64,000 nt of DNA, from NCBI RefSeq assembly GCF_014635305.1, contig NZ_BMCS01000001.1, positions 2,790,001 to 2,854,000 on the forward strand, read 5' to 3'. The notes under the pieces are model-generated. The model was not told where the DNA came from. It did no database searches and saw only the letters and a list, made by a program, of their open reading frames with translations. The number at the start of each line of letters is the position of its first letter. Position 1 is the stretch's first letter. The DNA is from Williamsia phyllosphaerae (GTDB taxonomy: Bacteria > Actinomycetota > Actinomycetes > Mycobacteriales > Mycobacteriaceae). The position numbers were made by a program, and so were the translations under genes. Below, in pieces: positions 27,928-36,749 of the stretch.

Positions 27928-29567
27928 CGCGGACCCGGAATCCGGCGACGAAGGGGTGCGGTCACCGCCGCCACGGTCCGACGTACCCCGCCGCCGACAC
28001 CGTCGGCGTCGCGGATCGCCAGGTCGGCCGCCAGCGCCCCGCTGATGCCGCTCACCCCACCGCCGGGGTGAGTCGACGCCCCCGCGAGGAACAGGTGGGG
28101 GACACCGGGGACGCGATGACCGCCCAGATCCGGGTGCGGTCGGAACATGAACATCTGGTCCAACGACATCTCGACGTGCATCACGTTGCCGCCGATGAGC
28201 CCCAGCTCGTCCTCGATGCGATCAGGGGTCTGGGTGTGGACGTGCTCGATCTGCTGCGCGAAACCCGGTGCGTGGCGATCCATCTCGGCGACGATGTCGT
28301 CGGTGGCCCGATCGGCGATCTCCGCCCAGTTGCGGCCGCCGGCGAGATGTCGTGGGTACCACTGGGCCCACAGCGTGACGAGATGACGATCGGCCGGGGC
28401 CAGGGTGGGGTCGATCGCGGAATAGCTCATCGCGACCAGTGCCGGCCGCCGCGGTGCCTCGCCGGCCCGCGCGTCGCCGTAGGCGGCCGCGAGATGGGCG
28501 CGATCGGACACCAGCAGTCCGAGGCCGGAGTGCACGCCGTGTGCGGGCAGCCCCTGCGGCAGGCCGGTGTAGGCGGGCAGCGCCGTCGTCGCCACCCGGA
28601 TCGCGCTGCCGATCCCCGGGCCGATCTCGATGCGGGATCGCCAGCGCCCGACGGTGTCGGCGTCGTAACCGCCCGCGGCGAGCGCGTCCAGCGTGGTGAC
28701 GATGTGGCACGCGGCGACGACCGAACGAGCACGGTGCACGGTGCCGTCGCCGGTGGTGACCTGCCAGTGGTCGCCCGACCACGTCATCGCCGTGACCGGC
28801 TGCTCGAGGGCGAGTTCGCCACCACCGCTGTGTAGTCGGCGGACCAGGGCGTCGGTGAGCGCGCCGCTCCCGCCGATCGCGCGGCCCGGACCCAGGGTGT
28901 GCATGAGCGCGGCGATGCCCACCATCGGTGCCGTGCCCGGCTCGCTCATCGGCGGTCCGGACTGGGCGCCGAACCAGGCGAGCGCCGCCTTGAGTCGCTC
29001 GGAGTCGAACCAGCTGTCGAGCAACGCGTCCCCGGACCGGAGGAACTCCTGGGACAGGCTCATCCCGGCCTGCCGTCCCGACACCCCGTCGCGCGTCGGC
29101 ATGCCCCAGAAGGCGCGGGCGAACGAACCGGCCGTCGGGTGCGAACCGAACATCTTCATCACCGACGCCGAGCGCGGGCCCCACACGCCGACGAACCGGC
29201 GGTAGGCGTCGGCGTCCGCGGCGCCGCAGGACGCCTCGATCGACGCGCAGGTGGCGTCGAGGCTGCTGTGGAAGACGATCGCCTCACGGCCGTCGGCCGC
29301 GGGCGCGAACGCCCACGGATCGCAGTCGATGTAACGCAGTCCGTGGGCATGCAGTTCGAGATCCTCGATGATCGGCGTGTGCCGGATCATGATGTGGGCC
29401 GAGGACCCCCGGTCGACGCGGTAGCCGGGAAAACGCTCGACGGTCGACACCGCCCCACCCGGTATCGAGTCCCGCTCCAGCACCAGGACGTCGCGTCCGG
29501 CCCGGACGAGGTACCCGGCGGCTACGAGACCGTTGTGTCCCGCGCCGATGACGATGGTGTCGCGCAT
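27924..29567 (-). CDS. crtO: FAD-dependent carotenoid oxidoreductase, CrtO ketolase-like
   Basis: A 547-residue flavoprotein of the phytoene desaturase superfamily: IVIGAGHNGLVAAGYLVRAG (3-22), GGAVST, and the C-terminal VPGVPHLFLAGASTHPGGGVSGISGALAA. Length and N-terminus are like the CrtO beta-carotene 4-ketolases of Rhodococcus rather than CrtI. A 3',4'-desaturase (CrtD) role cannot be excluded. If a ketolase, it would act on the ring of a monocyclic carotenoid, but no cyclase is encoded in this window. It heads the crtO-cruF-lppM-GT run and lies 70 bp from the GNAT gene upstream. Confidence 0.83.
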   Translation of the reverse strand: MRDTIVIGAGHNGLVAAGYLVRAGRDVLVLERDSIPGGAVSTVERFPGYRVDRGSSAHIMIRHTPIIEDLELHAHGLRYIDCDPWAFAPAADGREAIVFHSSLDATCASIEASCGAADADAYRRFVGVWGPRSASVMKMFGSHPTAGSFARAFWGMPTRDGVSGRQAGMSLSQEFLRSGDALLDSWFDSERLKAALAWFGAQSGPPMSEPGTAPMVGIAALMHTLGPGRAIGGSGALTDALVRRLHSGGGELALEQPVTAMTWSGDHWQVTTGDGTVHRARSVVAACHIVTTLDALAAGGYDADTVGRWRSRIEIGPGIGSAIRVATTALPAYTGLPQGLPAHGVHSGLGLLVSDRAHLAAAYGDARAGEAPRRPALVAMSYSAIDPTLAPADRHLVTLWAQWYPRHLAGGRNWAEIADRATDDIVAEMDRHAPGFAQQIEHVHTQTPDRIEDELGLIGGNVMHVEMSLDQMFMFRPHPDLGGHRVPGVPHLFLAGASTHPGGGVSGISGALAADLAIRDADGVGGGVRRTVAAVTAPLRRRIPGPR

Positions 29568-29637
29568 CGGTCCATTGCTCCTGTCCGCGGCCGTCGTGGA
29601 CGGCGGCGACGTCGGTGGCCCTCGAGGTGTGGGGCCG

Positions 29638-30267
29638 TCAGTTCATGGGCAGGCGACGGCCGAGCACCGCGAACGGGCGCGGGTCGCCGGTGAAACCGAA
29701 ATGGCGCAGCATGTCCCCGAAGCCGAGTCGTCGGTACAGACGCCAGGCGCGGTTGTCGTCGCCGGGCACCTCCGGGGTGGACAGCAACACGCTGTCCTCC
29801 GGGCGGTCGGCCAGTAGTCGGGTCAGCATCCTCTGGCCGGTCCCGGTGCCCTGCATCGACGGATGCACGTGCAATTCCGTGAGCTCGAAATAGTTGCGCG
29901 TGATGTCGTCGATCTGTGTTCGTGTGTACCCGCCCAGACGGAGTCCCGCACGCAGCTGTTGGTTCCACCACTGGTCCTCGGCGCCGCGGTAGCCGTAGGC
30001 GATGCCGATCAGGGTCTCGGTGGTGGACCCCGCGAGCGTCGGGGGATCGCCGCCGCCGGTGGCCGGTGGGCTCACCGGCGTGGACACCGTGGACTGCACG
30101 GCGCCCACGGCCTGCCACCCCGGACGGTTCATGTGGTCGCGCCACAGCGGGGTGCGGTGCGTCTGGGTGCCGCGGGGGTAGTTCATCGCCGCGACGTACA
30201 CGTCGAGGGCCGGCCCCAGCCAACGGTGGACATCGTCGGCCGTGAGGTCCACCAAGCGGACGGACAC
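29638..30267 (-). CDS. GNAT acetyltransferase (Rv2170-like)
   Basis: A 209-residue GNAT protein: N-terminal LVDLTADDVHRWLGPALDVYVAAMNYP, then YFELTELHVHPSMQGTGTGQRML (acetyl-CoA loop QxxGxG) and RAWRLYRRLGFGD. M. tuberculosis Rv2170 in the same place is reported as a GNAT acting on a metabolic enzyme or small molecules; the substrate here is unknown. GTG 30267 has an AGGAGG 11 nt upstream. A LexA box 54 bp upstream suggests SOS control. Its downstream neighbour on the same strand is crtO. Confidence 0.82.
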   Translation of the reverse strand: MSVRLVDLTADDVHRWLGPALDVYVAAMNYPRGTQTHRTPLWRDHMNRPGWQAVGAVQSTVSTPVSPPATGGGDPPTLAGSTTETLIGIAYGYRGAEDQWWNQQLRAGLRLGGYTRTQIDDITRNYFELTELHVHPSMQGTGTGQRMLTRLLADRPEDSVLLSTPEVPGDDNRAWRLYRRLGFGDMLRHFGFTGDPRPFAVLGRRLPMN

Positions 30268-30305
30268 GAGTTCATCGCCTCCTCTTGAGACCTGTGCGGG
30301 GGATG

Positions 30306-30340
30306 GCTATATTGAATATGTCGAACGGGTGTTCGAATAC
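30306..30340. promoter_or_regulatory. perfect LexA (SOS) box within a divergent promoter
   Basis: TCGAAC-GGGT-GTTCGA at 30321-30336 is a perfect palindrome matching the mycobacterial/actinobacterial LexA consensus. On the + strand it lies in the 17-nt spacer between TTGAAT (30312-30317) and GAATAC (30335-30340). On the - strand it sits just upstream of a -10 TATAGC (complement of 30306-30311) facing the GNAT gene. Either promoter would be blocked by LexA. Confidence 0.75.
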
Positions 30341-30587
30341 TCAACCTCCGCGACGAGTCAATCGTTACCCGACGACCGACGGTCGGCTCGGCGGTGAACG
30401 AGGGAAGCGTTTGCCGCCGGGTCGGTCCGACGTCCACACCGTCGTACGCCGGTTGTGTCGGTGGTGCCGGGTAGACCTGCAGACATCGGTCCGACACGGA
30501 CGTGACCGATCTGACGCCGCGGATCGGATGCGCACCGGACCGGCACGTGTTGGAACAGAGTGAATGCACATCGAAGGGGTGATCGAC
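30341..30587. other. leader/intergenic region upstream of HEPN gene
   Basis: About 250 bp between the SOS-type promoter and the HEPN gene. Small inverted repeats (for example CGACCGACGGTCGG near 30380) occur, but I see no conserved gene. An open frame of 92 codons (30285-30563) has no family resemblance and an Arg-rich, shadow-like composition. If the + strand promoter is used, this is a ~240-nt untranslated leader. Confidence 0.4.
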
Positions 30588-31046
30588 ATGGCCGCACCGC
30601 AGCGGACGACACCGGACCCACGTGTGGTGACCCGCGCACGTGACCTCCTCGAGAAGGCCGACTCCCTCGCAGCCCTGGCCGCCGATGCGCCGGGCCATGC
30701 CGACCAGCTCCGTGAGTTGTATGTCTCAGCGCTTCGGGCGGCCGGTGCCGCGCTCGCCATCGGTGAGTCCTCGCTCGGTCCCCGTCGCGGGACGTCGAAC
30801 GCCTGGGCGCGGTTGCCACGCGCGATCCCGTCCATGACCACGTGGGCCACCTACTTCGCCGGCCTGTCGCGGCTACGCGCCGACATCGAGGTCGGCATCG
30901 TCCGCGACGTCGATGCGCTGCGGGTTCGTGAGACCCGGTCGCGCCTGCAGGACTTCCTCGACGACGTCGAGGCGGAGGTGCTCGCGTACGAGCAGGGCCG
31001 TCCCGGTCCGACCCCGCCCGCGCACAACCCGGCACGGTCGGCATGA
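30588..31046 (+). CDS. SAV_6107-family HEPN domain protein
   Basis: A 152-residue all-helical protein: PRVVTRARDLLEKADSLAAL, DQLRELYVSALRAAGAALAIGESS, and RETRSRLQDFLDDVEAEV give the helical HEPN-like bundle of the SAV_6107 family found near dcw clusters in actinobacteria. The RX4-6H nuclease motif of toxin-type HEPN proteins is not evident, so RNase activity is not predicted. AAGGGG 8 nt before ATG 30588 decides this start over ATG 30564. The upstream LexA box could place it under SOS control. Confidence 0.75.
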   Translation: MAAPQRTTPDPRVVTRARDLLEKADSLAALAADAPGHADQLRELYVSALRAAGAALAIGESSLGPRRGTSNAWARLPRAIPSMTTWATYFAGLSRLRADIEVGIVRDVDALRVRETRSRLQDFLDDVEAEVLAYEQGRPGPTPPAHNPARSA

Positions 31047-31250
31047 GTGTCGAGAAGCCCGTGGAGGGGTCTCGACCGGTGTCGTCATCGAGGTCGATCG
31101 GAACTCGGGGCGGGTAATAGTGGTCGGTTTGTCGATCACCTCGTATCATCGAGTCAACGGCCCGTAACGCGGGCCAGGGCTGCCCGGACACACGGTTCCG
31201 GGCAACCATTTGAGTCGTCCGGCCACGGACCTAGTGCTGAAGGAGGGGCG

Positions 31251-31658
31251 GTGCCACTCTCGGAGCACGAGCAGCGAATGCTCGAACAGATCGAGAACGC
31301 GCTGTACGCCGAAGATCCCAAGTTCGCGTCGAACGTACGACGTCGTCGCATGGGTGGATCGACGGCTCGTCGCCGTCTGCAGGCTGCAGTCGTCTTCGTC
31401 GTCGGTCTGGTCCTCCTCATCGGAGGTCTCGTCGTCGACTTCACCGTCGGCGGGTTCCCGATCCTCAGCCTCGTGGGCTTCCTGGTGATGTTCGCGGCCG
31501 GTCTGTTCGCCCTCTGGGGTGTCGGATCGTCGTCAACGCCGGAGTCTGCAGGGCCGACATCGCAGCCCTCGGGTGGTCGCCGCGCTCGCGGGGGTCCCTC
31601 ACGCAAGTTCAGCGAGCGGATGGAAGAACGCTTCAACCGCCGCTTCGAGCAGGAGTAG
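31251..31658 (+). CDS. DUF3040 membrane protein (Rv2169c-like)
   Basis: A 135-residue protein starting PLSEHEQRMLEQIENALYAEDPKFA, the diagnostic DUF3040 N-terminus, followed by two transmembrane helices (AAVVFVVGLVLLIGGLVV and LVGFLVMFAAGLFALWGV) and an Arg-rich C-terminal tail. Function unknown; the family commonly sits just before mraZ in actinobacteria. A very strong AAGGAGGGG (31240-31248) precedes GTG 31251. A terminator follows at 31681-31716, so it is not part of the mraZ operon. Confidence 0.88.
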   Translation: MPLSEHEQRMLEQIENALYAEDPKFASNVRRRRMGGSTARRRLQAAVVFVVGLVLLIGGLVVDFTVGGFPILSLVGFLVMFAAGLFALWGVGSSSTPESAGPTSQPSGGRRARGGPSRKFSERMEERFNRRFEQE

Positions 31659-31680
31659 CACCACTCCGCACACGCAACCG

Positions 31681-31716
31681 CAACAGCCGCGCATCGACAC
31701 CGATGTGCGGCTGTTG
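31681..31716 (+). terminator. terminator hairpin after DUF3040 gene
   Basis: A 14-bp stem with one G-U pair: CAACAGCCGCGCAT (31681-31694) with ATGTGCGGCTGTTG (31703-31716) around an 8-nt loop, followed by a T/G-rich stretch. It lies 23 bp after the DUF3040 stop and isolates the dcw operon from upstream transcription. Confidence 0.75.
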
Positions 31717-31914
31717 TCGTGTGTGCACATGCCCTGATTCCCCACTTCTCACCACCACGCGCCCCGCCGCGCCCTTCCGTGCCGTCCAGGGTCGCTTCGT
31801 GCTGGAAAACCCCAGGTGACGACGAACGCCTGAGCGTGTTGCGGACGAAATCCCCCCACGCCTTTTATTGCCTCTGAGCTGCGCTGATACAGGAACCAAG
31901 TTGGGCTGGGCGGA

Positions 31915-32000
31915 TATAGGGGTGGAAAGTGGGGGGAAGTGGGGTACTGTGGTGCCCGGAGGAAGGGAGTGCCGGACTCACTCCTCCGCCCGGCAGGAGG
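31915..32000 (+). promoter_or_regulatory. mraZ promoter and 10-bp-periodic MraZ boxes
   Basis: A -10 TATAGG (31915-31920) is followed at once by GTGG repeats at 31929, 31939 and 31949, exactly one per 10 bp, with a fourth out of phase at 31922. MraZ rings are known to bind tandem TGGGN repeats spaced by a helical turn before mraZ, so this is the probable autorepression site. The strong SD AGGAGG (31995-32000) can pair with CCTCC (31983-31987) in a small hairpin. Confidence 0.75.
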
Positions 32001-32007
32001 TGTCGAC

Positions 32008-32439
32008 ATGTTTCTCGGCACCTACACGCACAAGTTGGATGACAAGGGACGGCTCACGCTTCCCGCGAAGATCCGAGATCAGTTGGCGGAAGGGATGATG
32101 GTGACTCGTGGTCAGGACCGCTGCCTCGCGATCTACCTCCCCGTCGACTTCACGGGGCTCGCGCAACGGGCCGCCGCTGCGTCCAAGGTCGACGAGAAGG
32201 CCCGCATGTTCCAGCGCGGTCTCGCGTCGAGCACCGAGGAGATGACCCCGGACGGACAGGGTCGGATCACGCTGTCGGGCAAGCACCGGGAGTACGCCGG
32301 CCTCACCAAGAACTGTGTCGTGATCGGCAACATCGATCACGTGGAGATCTGGGACGCCGACGCCTGGGAGCAGTACGACAACCAGCACGAGGAGAGCTTC
32401 TCTCGTGCCGACAACCCCGCACTGGGAGCAATCCTGTGA
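32008..32439 (+). CDS. mraZ: transcriptional regulator MraZ
   Basis: A 143-residue protein with two SpoVT/AbrB-like repeats: N-terminal [23 protein letters not shown] and the second [23 protein letters not shown]. It forms a ring that binds DNA repeats upstream of its own gene and represses the dcw operon in other bacteria. Start ATG 32008 is 7 nt after AGGAGG. It is the first gene of the dcw cluster and is separated from rsmH by 282 bp of non-coding DNA that holds a direct repeat. Confidence 0.95.
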   Translation: MFLGTYTHKLDDKGRLTLPAKIRDQLAEGMMVTRGQDRCLAIYLPVDFTGLAQRAAAASKVDEKARMFQRGLASSTEEMTPDGQGRITLSGKHREYAGLTKNCVVIGNIDHVEIWDADAWEQYDNQHEESFSRADNPALGAIL

Positions 32440-32510
32440 CGGACGCAGTACCCCGAACCGTCGCTGGTTAGCACGATGTCGAACGGCGAGTCGAGGCCTC
32501 TGCCCGAGAT

Positions 32511-32583
32511 GACCCTGGCGCACTTCCCCAGTGCCAGGTGCATCATGACGACCCTGGCGCACTTCCCCCGCGCCAGGTGCGTC
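32511..32583 (+). repeat. two 34-bp hairpin-forming direct repeats, 39-bp period
   Basis: GACCCTGGCGCACTTCCCC...GCCAGGTGC occurs at 32511-32544 and again at 32550-32583. Each copy contains the inverted pair CCTGGCGC/GCGCCAGG (second copy perfect, first copy with one mismatch), so each can form a hairpin. They lie in the mraZ-rsmH gap; the rest of 32440-32721 shows no gene or other feature I can support. Confidence 0.7.
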
Positions 32584-32721
32584 GCCGGGCAGGGACCCGG
32601 ACTCACCGCACGAACCCACCGGCCCCGCCGACAGCACGGGTCTGCCCCGTGCTGCCGGCGACCGGGCGCGGCACCACAGCACCATCGACGGGACATCCCG
32701 TCGCAGGCGGAGAGGCGTTCC

Positions 32722-33711
32722 GTGGTCAGACGATCGGGCGAGCACGGTCACGTGCCCGTGATGGCCGCACGCATGCTCGACCTGATCACCCCGGCGCTCA
32801 CCGCGGAATCCCCCGACGGCGCGGGAGCGGTGTTCGTCGACGGCACCCTCGGAGCGGGTGGACACAGTGAACTGGTTCTCTCCACGTTCCCCGGTGTCCA
32901 CGTCGTCGCCATCGACCGCGATCACAACGCCATCGCCTCTGCCACGCAGCGGCTGTCGACGTTCTCCGACCGGATCACGTTCGCGCGTAACCGCTACGAC
33001 GAGATCGGGGAGGTGTTGGCGCAGACCGGCCACGACACATATCAGGCCGGGCTCCTCGACCTGGGGGTGTCGTCGATGCAGCTCGACCAGGCCGAGCGTG
33101 GGTTCGCCTACTCGGTCGACGCACCGCTCGACATGCGCATGAACGCCGATGACCCACTCACCGCCGCCGACGTACTCAACACCTACGGACACGGCGAACT
33201 GGCCAGGGTGCTCTCGGAGTACGGCGAGGAACGATTCGCGGGCAAGATCGCGTCGGCGGTGTTGCGGGAACGCGAGGACCGGCCGTTCGACACGAGTGCG
33301 CGCCTGGTCGAACTGCTGTACCGCGCCATCCCCGCGGCGACCCGAAGGACCGGGGGACACCCCGCCAAGCGCACCTTCCAGGCGCTGCGCATCGAGGTCA
33401 ACGGCGAGATGGAGTCGTTGCGGCGCGCGGTGCCCGCGGCGCTCGACGCACTCGCGCTCGGCGGACGACTCGTGGTGATGAGCTATCAGTCGCTCGAGGA
33501 CCGCATCGTCAAACGTGAGTTCACCGAACGTATCTCGTCGAGTTCGCCCCCCGGACTCCCGTTCGACCTGCCGGGGACCGCGCCGGAGTTCGCAGCACTC
33601 ACGCGGGGTGCCGAGCAGGCCGACGCCGAGGAGATCGAGTCCAATCCGCGGTCGGCGCCGGTCCGTCTGCGCGCCGTTGAACGTATCGAGATCAGCAGGG
33701 AGAAGCGATGA
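32722..33711 (+). CDS. rsmH: 16S rRNA (cytosine(1402)-N4)-methyltransferase
   Basis: A 329-residue SAM-dependent methyltransferase (RsmH/MraW): [16 protein letters not shown] loop [73 protein letters not shown] block and [14 protein letters not shown]. It N4-methylates C1402 in the ribosomal P site. GTG 32722 follows GGAGAGG by 6 nt. The frame is open upstream to 32476, but that part covers the repeats and lacks conservation. The stop overlaps the ftsL start (ATGA). Confidence 0.93.
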   Translation: MVRRSGEHGHVPVMAARMLDLITPALTAESPDGAGAVFVDGTLGAGGHSELVLSTFPGVHVVAIDRDHNAIASATQRLSTFSDRITFARNRYDEIGEVLAQTGHDTYQAGLLDLGVSSMQLDQAERGFAYSVDAPLDMRMNADDPLTAADVLNTYGHGELARVLSEYGEERFAGKIASAVLREREDRPFDTSARLVELLYRAIPAATRRTGGHPAKRTFQALRIEVNGEMESLRRAVPAALDALALGGRLVVMSYQSLEDRIVKREFTERISSSSPPGLPFDLPGTAPEFAALTRGAEQADAEEIESNPRSAPVRLRAVERIEISREKR

Positions 33712-34544
33712 CCGTCACCGACGGGAGTGTCACGATCGGTGACGAGGGACCGGTGGACGACCTCGACGAGGCCGCGGCGACGAACCGACGTCGACGCGCC
33801 GACCGAACCGGTGTCGCCGACCGGCCGCGGGAGAATCGTTCGCCGGCCGCGCAGCGTGCCATCGATCGCAGGCGCAAGCGCGCGACGCAGCGGTCGACCG
33901 CGACCATCGCGGGACGCCGTCGACAGGACGAGAACTTCCTCAGTCGCGTCACCCGTTCACCAGGAGACCTGGTGCGGCGGGTGCCGTTCGTCGTGCTGGT
34001 GCTCGGGATCCTCTCGGTCGGACTGGGGTTGACCCTGTGGTTGTCGACGACCGCGGCCCAGGACTCCTACGAGCTGTCCGTCGCCAAGCAGAACAACCAG
34101 GACCTCTCCGACCGTCGAGACGCGCTCAAGAAAGAGTTCGAGGCAGGGAACTCCGCACCCGAGATCGCCGAGAAGGCAACGAAACAGGGGATGATCCCGG
34201 CCAAGGACGTCGCCCGCCTGGTCGTCGCACCGAACGGCCGGAGCCGCGTGGTCGGGGAGATCACCGCGGCGACCGGTTCGCCGGCGCCGCCGCTGAGCGG
34301 GGGTTCGACCGGCAACACCATCGTCCCGCAACCGGGTTCGACAACCGGTGACGGCCCGAGGTCGGACGCCTCGACGCAGACCGCACCCGGCGCCGACCTC
34401 AGCGGTGACGGCACCCAGCCGTCCGGACCGATCGCGGCGAATGTGTTGCCGCAGGCATCGGCTCCGGCCGTGACGCCCGGATCCACCGCTGTCGCACCGC
34501 AACAGGGCGGTACCCAAACCGCGCCGTCACAGCAGGCGCGATGA
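33708..34544 (+). CDS. ftsL: FtsL-like septum protein (Rv2164c-like)
   Basis: A 278-residue bitopic protein: a basic, disordered cytoplasmic part (~1-88, rich in Arg), one transmembrane helix ([21 protein letters not shown], ~92-112), a short coiled coil ([31 protein letters not shown]) and a long Pro/Thr/Gly-rich extracellular tail. FtsL is part of the divisome complex with FtsQ and FtsB. The extended tail is typical of Rv2164c-type proteins. Translationally coupled to rsmH by ATGA. Confidence 0.85.
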   Translation: MTVTDGSVTIGDEGPVDDLDEAAATNRRRRADRTGVADRPRENRSPAAQRAIDRRRKRATQRSTATIAGRRRQDENFLSRVTRSPGDLVRRVPFVVLVLGILSVGLGLTLWLSTTAAQDSYELSVAKQNNQDLSDRRDALKKEFEAGNSAPEIAEKATKQGMIPAKDVARLVVAPNGRSRVVGEITAATGSPAPPLSGGSTGNTIVPQPGSTTGDGPRSDASTQTAPGADLSGDGTQPSGPIAANVLPQASAPAVTPGSTAVAPQQGGTQTAPSQQAR

Positions 34545-34610
34545 TCTGCCGCGGCGCCACGCCGAGTCGGGTGTGCGTCGAAACCGTTTACAGAGTGGAC
34601 AATTGAGATC

Positions 34611-34673
34611 ATGACGACGAGCACCGACACCAACCGGCCGACCGCCGGACTGTCCTCGGGACGCGCGCGGTGA
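34611..34673 (+). CDS. 20-residue leader ORF overlapping pbpB
   Basis: ATG 34611 opens a 20-codon frame (begins MTTSTDTNRP, ends GRAR) whose TGA at 34671-34673 overlaps the pbpB GTG at 34670 (GTGA). A -10-like GACAAT (34598-34603) is 7 nt before the ATG, so the message could be leaderless. Translation of pbpB would then depend on re-initiation after this peptide. It is too short for homology. It could also be a shadow of an extended N-terminus, but it is in a different frame from pbpB. Confidence 0.45.
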   Translation: MTTSTDTNRPTAGLSSGRAR

Positions 34674-36610
34674 GCGCGGGGAACCGTCGCCGCCCGCCGT
34701 CGAGCGCGCGCAACTCGACGCGATCCGGTGCCCGTAACCGCTCCGACTCGACGGGACATCCGCGCCGCGCCCATTCCGGACCGATCCGGTCGGACGCGAC
34801 CGTCACCGCCCGCGGCGACGGTGCGGCGCAGTTCATCACACGTACGCGACTCGGAGTCGTGGTCCTCGGCGTCGCGGTCGCGTTGGTCGCGGGCAAGCTG
34901 CTCATGGTGCAGACGGTCGAGTCCTCCGGACTGTCGGCCGAGGCGGCCGATCAGCGGACCGTCACCGAGGTGCTGCCCGCCAAGCGCGGCGCGATCGAGG
35001 ACCGCAACGGCAATCCCATCGCCTACACCGACGAGGCCAAGGCGCTGACGTTCCAGCCGATCAAGGAACGCAAGGCGATGGACGAGGCGCACGCGAAGAA
35101 CGCGTCGTCGCCCGATGCCTCGACCCGACTCAAGCAGATCGCCCAGGGCGTGCAGGATGCCCTCGGAGGAGCCGTCTCGGCGGACTCGGTGCTCCAACAG
35201 CTCACCAGCAACGAGACTTTCGTCTATCTCGCGCGGTCGGTCAGCCCCGAGGCCGCGGGCAAGATCACCGACGAGTTCCCCGAGGTCGGCGCGGAACGTC
35301 AGGACATCCGGCTCTACCCGGGTGGCCCGCTGGCGGCGAACATCGTCGGCGATGTCGACTTCGACGGCAACGGACTCATCGGCCTCGAGTCGTCGATGGA
35401 CTCGAGCCTGGCGGGCGCGGACGGTTCGCAGACCTACGACCGGGGTTCGGACGGCGCGGTCATCCCGGGCAGCACTCGCAACGTGCACCCCGCGCAGAAC
35501 GGCAAGACCGTCGCGCTGACCATCGACTCCGACATCCAGTGGTTCGTGCAGCAGCAGGTCCAGATGGCCAAGGACCGGTCCGGGGCGAAGAACGCCTCCG
35601 CGGTGGTGCTGGACGCGAAGACCGGTGAGGTCCTGGCCCTGGCCAACGACAACACCTTCAACCCCGCCAAACCCATTGCCGAACAGACCGATGCGCAGCT
35701 GGGCGATCTGCCGGTCACCTCTCCGTTCGAGCCGGGGTCGGTCAACAAGCTGGTCGCCGCGTCCGCGGCCATCGAGTACGGGATCACCACCCCGAACCAG
35801 GTCCACCAGGTCCCCGGCAACATCTCGCTGGCCGGGGTCACGGTCAACGACGCCTGGGCGCACGGGGTGGCGCCGTTCACCACCACCGGCATCTTCGGCA
35901 AGTCGTCGAACGTCGGAACCCTGATGCTGGCCAAGCAGATCGGGGAGGACCGGTACGCGAACATGCTGCAGCGATTCGGACTCGGTCAACGCACCGGCGT
36001 GGGCCTGCCCGCCGAGAGTGCGGGCGATGTACCGGCCCGCAGCCAGTGGTCCGGCGGCACCTTCGCCAACCTGCCCATCGGACAGGGCCTCTCGATGACG
36101 CTGCTGCAGATGACGAGCATGTACCAGGCGATCGCCAACGACGGTCTCCGCGTGCCGCCCCGGATCCTGAAGTCGGTTTCCGGGAGTGACGCGCCCGACT
36201 CGCCCGCAGGCGTGCGGGTCGTGAGCCCACAGACCGCGACGACGGTGCGCGACATGTTCCGCGCCATCGTGCAGTCCGATCCCACCGGCGAGCAGCAGGG
36301 CACCGGCTCGAAGGGCGCGATCCCCGGATACCAGGTGAGTGCGAAGACCGGCACCGCGCAGCAGGTCAACCCGAACTGCGGCTGCTACTCGAACTCCAGC
36401 TACAACATCACCTTCGCCGGTATCACCCCTGCCGATCACCCGAAGTTCGTCGTCGGGATCATGCTCGACAACCCGTCGCGCAGCAGCGACGGCACCGGCG
36501 GGCAGTCGGCGGCACCGCTCTTCGAGACGATCGCGTCCTGGATGTTGCAGCGCGAGCGCATCCCGCTCTCGTCGGCCCCGACCCCCAAGCTGGTCCTGCA
36601 GGGCACCTGA
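34670..36610 (+). CDS. pbpB: septal class B penicillin-binding protein PBP3/FtsI
   Basis: A 646-residue monofunctional transpeptidase: disordered Arg-rich cytoplasmic N-terminus (~1-60), one transmembrane helix ([20 protein letters not shown]), a dimerisation/pedestal region ([31 protein letters not shown]) and a transpeptidase domain with S357-V-N-K360 ([13 protein letters not shown]), SSN 412-414 and KTG 559-561. It cross-links septal peptidoglycan with FtsW and is the beta-lactam target. GTG 34670 has no good SD; it is preceded by an overlapping short leader ORF. Confidence 0.95.
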   Translation: MSAGNRRRPPSSARNSTRSGARNRSDSTGHPRRAHSGPIRSDATVTARGDGAAQFITRTRLGVVVLGVAVALVAGKLLMVQTVESSGLSAEAADQRTVTEVLPAKRGAIEDRNGNPIAYTDEAKALTFQPIKERKAMDEAHAKNASSPDASTRLKQIAQGVQDALGGAVSADSVLQQLTSNETFVYLARSVSPEAAGKITDEFPEVGAERQDIRLYPGGPLAANIVGDVDFDGNGLIGLESSMDSSLAGADGSQTYDRGSDGAVIPGSTRNVHPAQNGKTVALTIDSDIQWFVQQQVQMAKDRSGAKNASAVVLDAKTGEVLALANDNTFNPAKPIAEQTDAQLGDLPVTSPFEPGSVNKLVAASAAIEYGITTPNQVHQVPGNISLAGVTVNDAWAHGVAPFTTTGIFGKSSNVGTLMLAKQIGEDRYANMLQRFGLGQRTGVGLPAESAGDVPARSQWSGGTFANLPIGQGLSMTLLQMTSMYQAIANDGLRVPPRILKSVSGSDAPDSPAGVRVVSPQTATTVRDMFRAIVQSDPTGEQQGTGSKGAIPGYQVSAKTGTAQQVNPNCGCYSNSSYNITFAGITPADHPKFVVGIMLDNPSRSSDGTGGQSAAPLFETIASWMLQRERIPLSSAPTPKLVLQGT

Positions 36611-36749
36611 GCGCCCTGCCCGGTGGTCACGGCCCGCGGCGGTGGGCGACGGTGTCGGCACGCGCAGTATGTTGACCGTTGGGCTCGGCGGCGTCCGCCG
36701 GGTCGTCGAGACGGATGATTCACAGTTGATCAGGAGGTGTGCACCGACC

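Noticed and set aside
30285..30563. 92-codon open frame downstream of the LexA box
   Set aside because: No RBS, no recognisable family and shadow-like Arg-rich composition; more likely a leader region.
32476..32721. N-terminal extension of RsmH by ~82 residues
   Set aside because: It would translate the direct hairpin repeats and lacks conserved sequence; a good SD marks GTG 32722.
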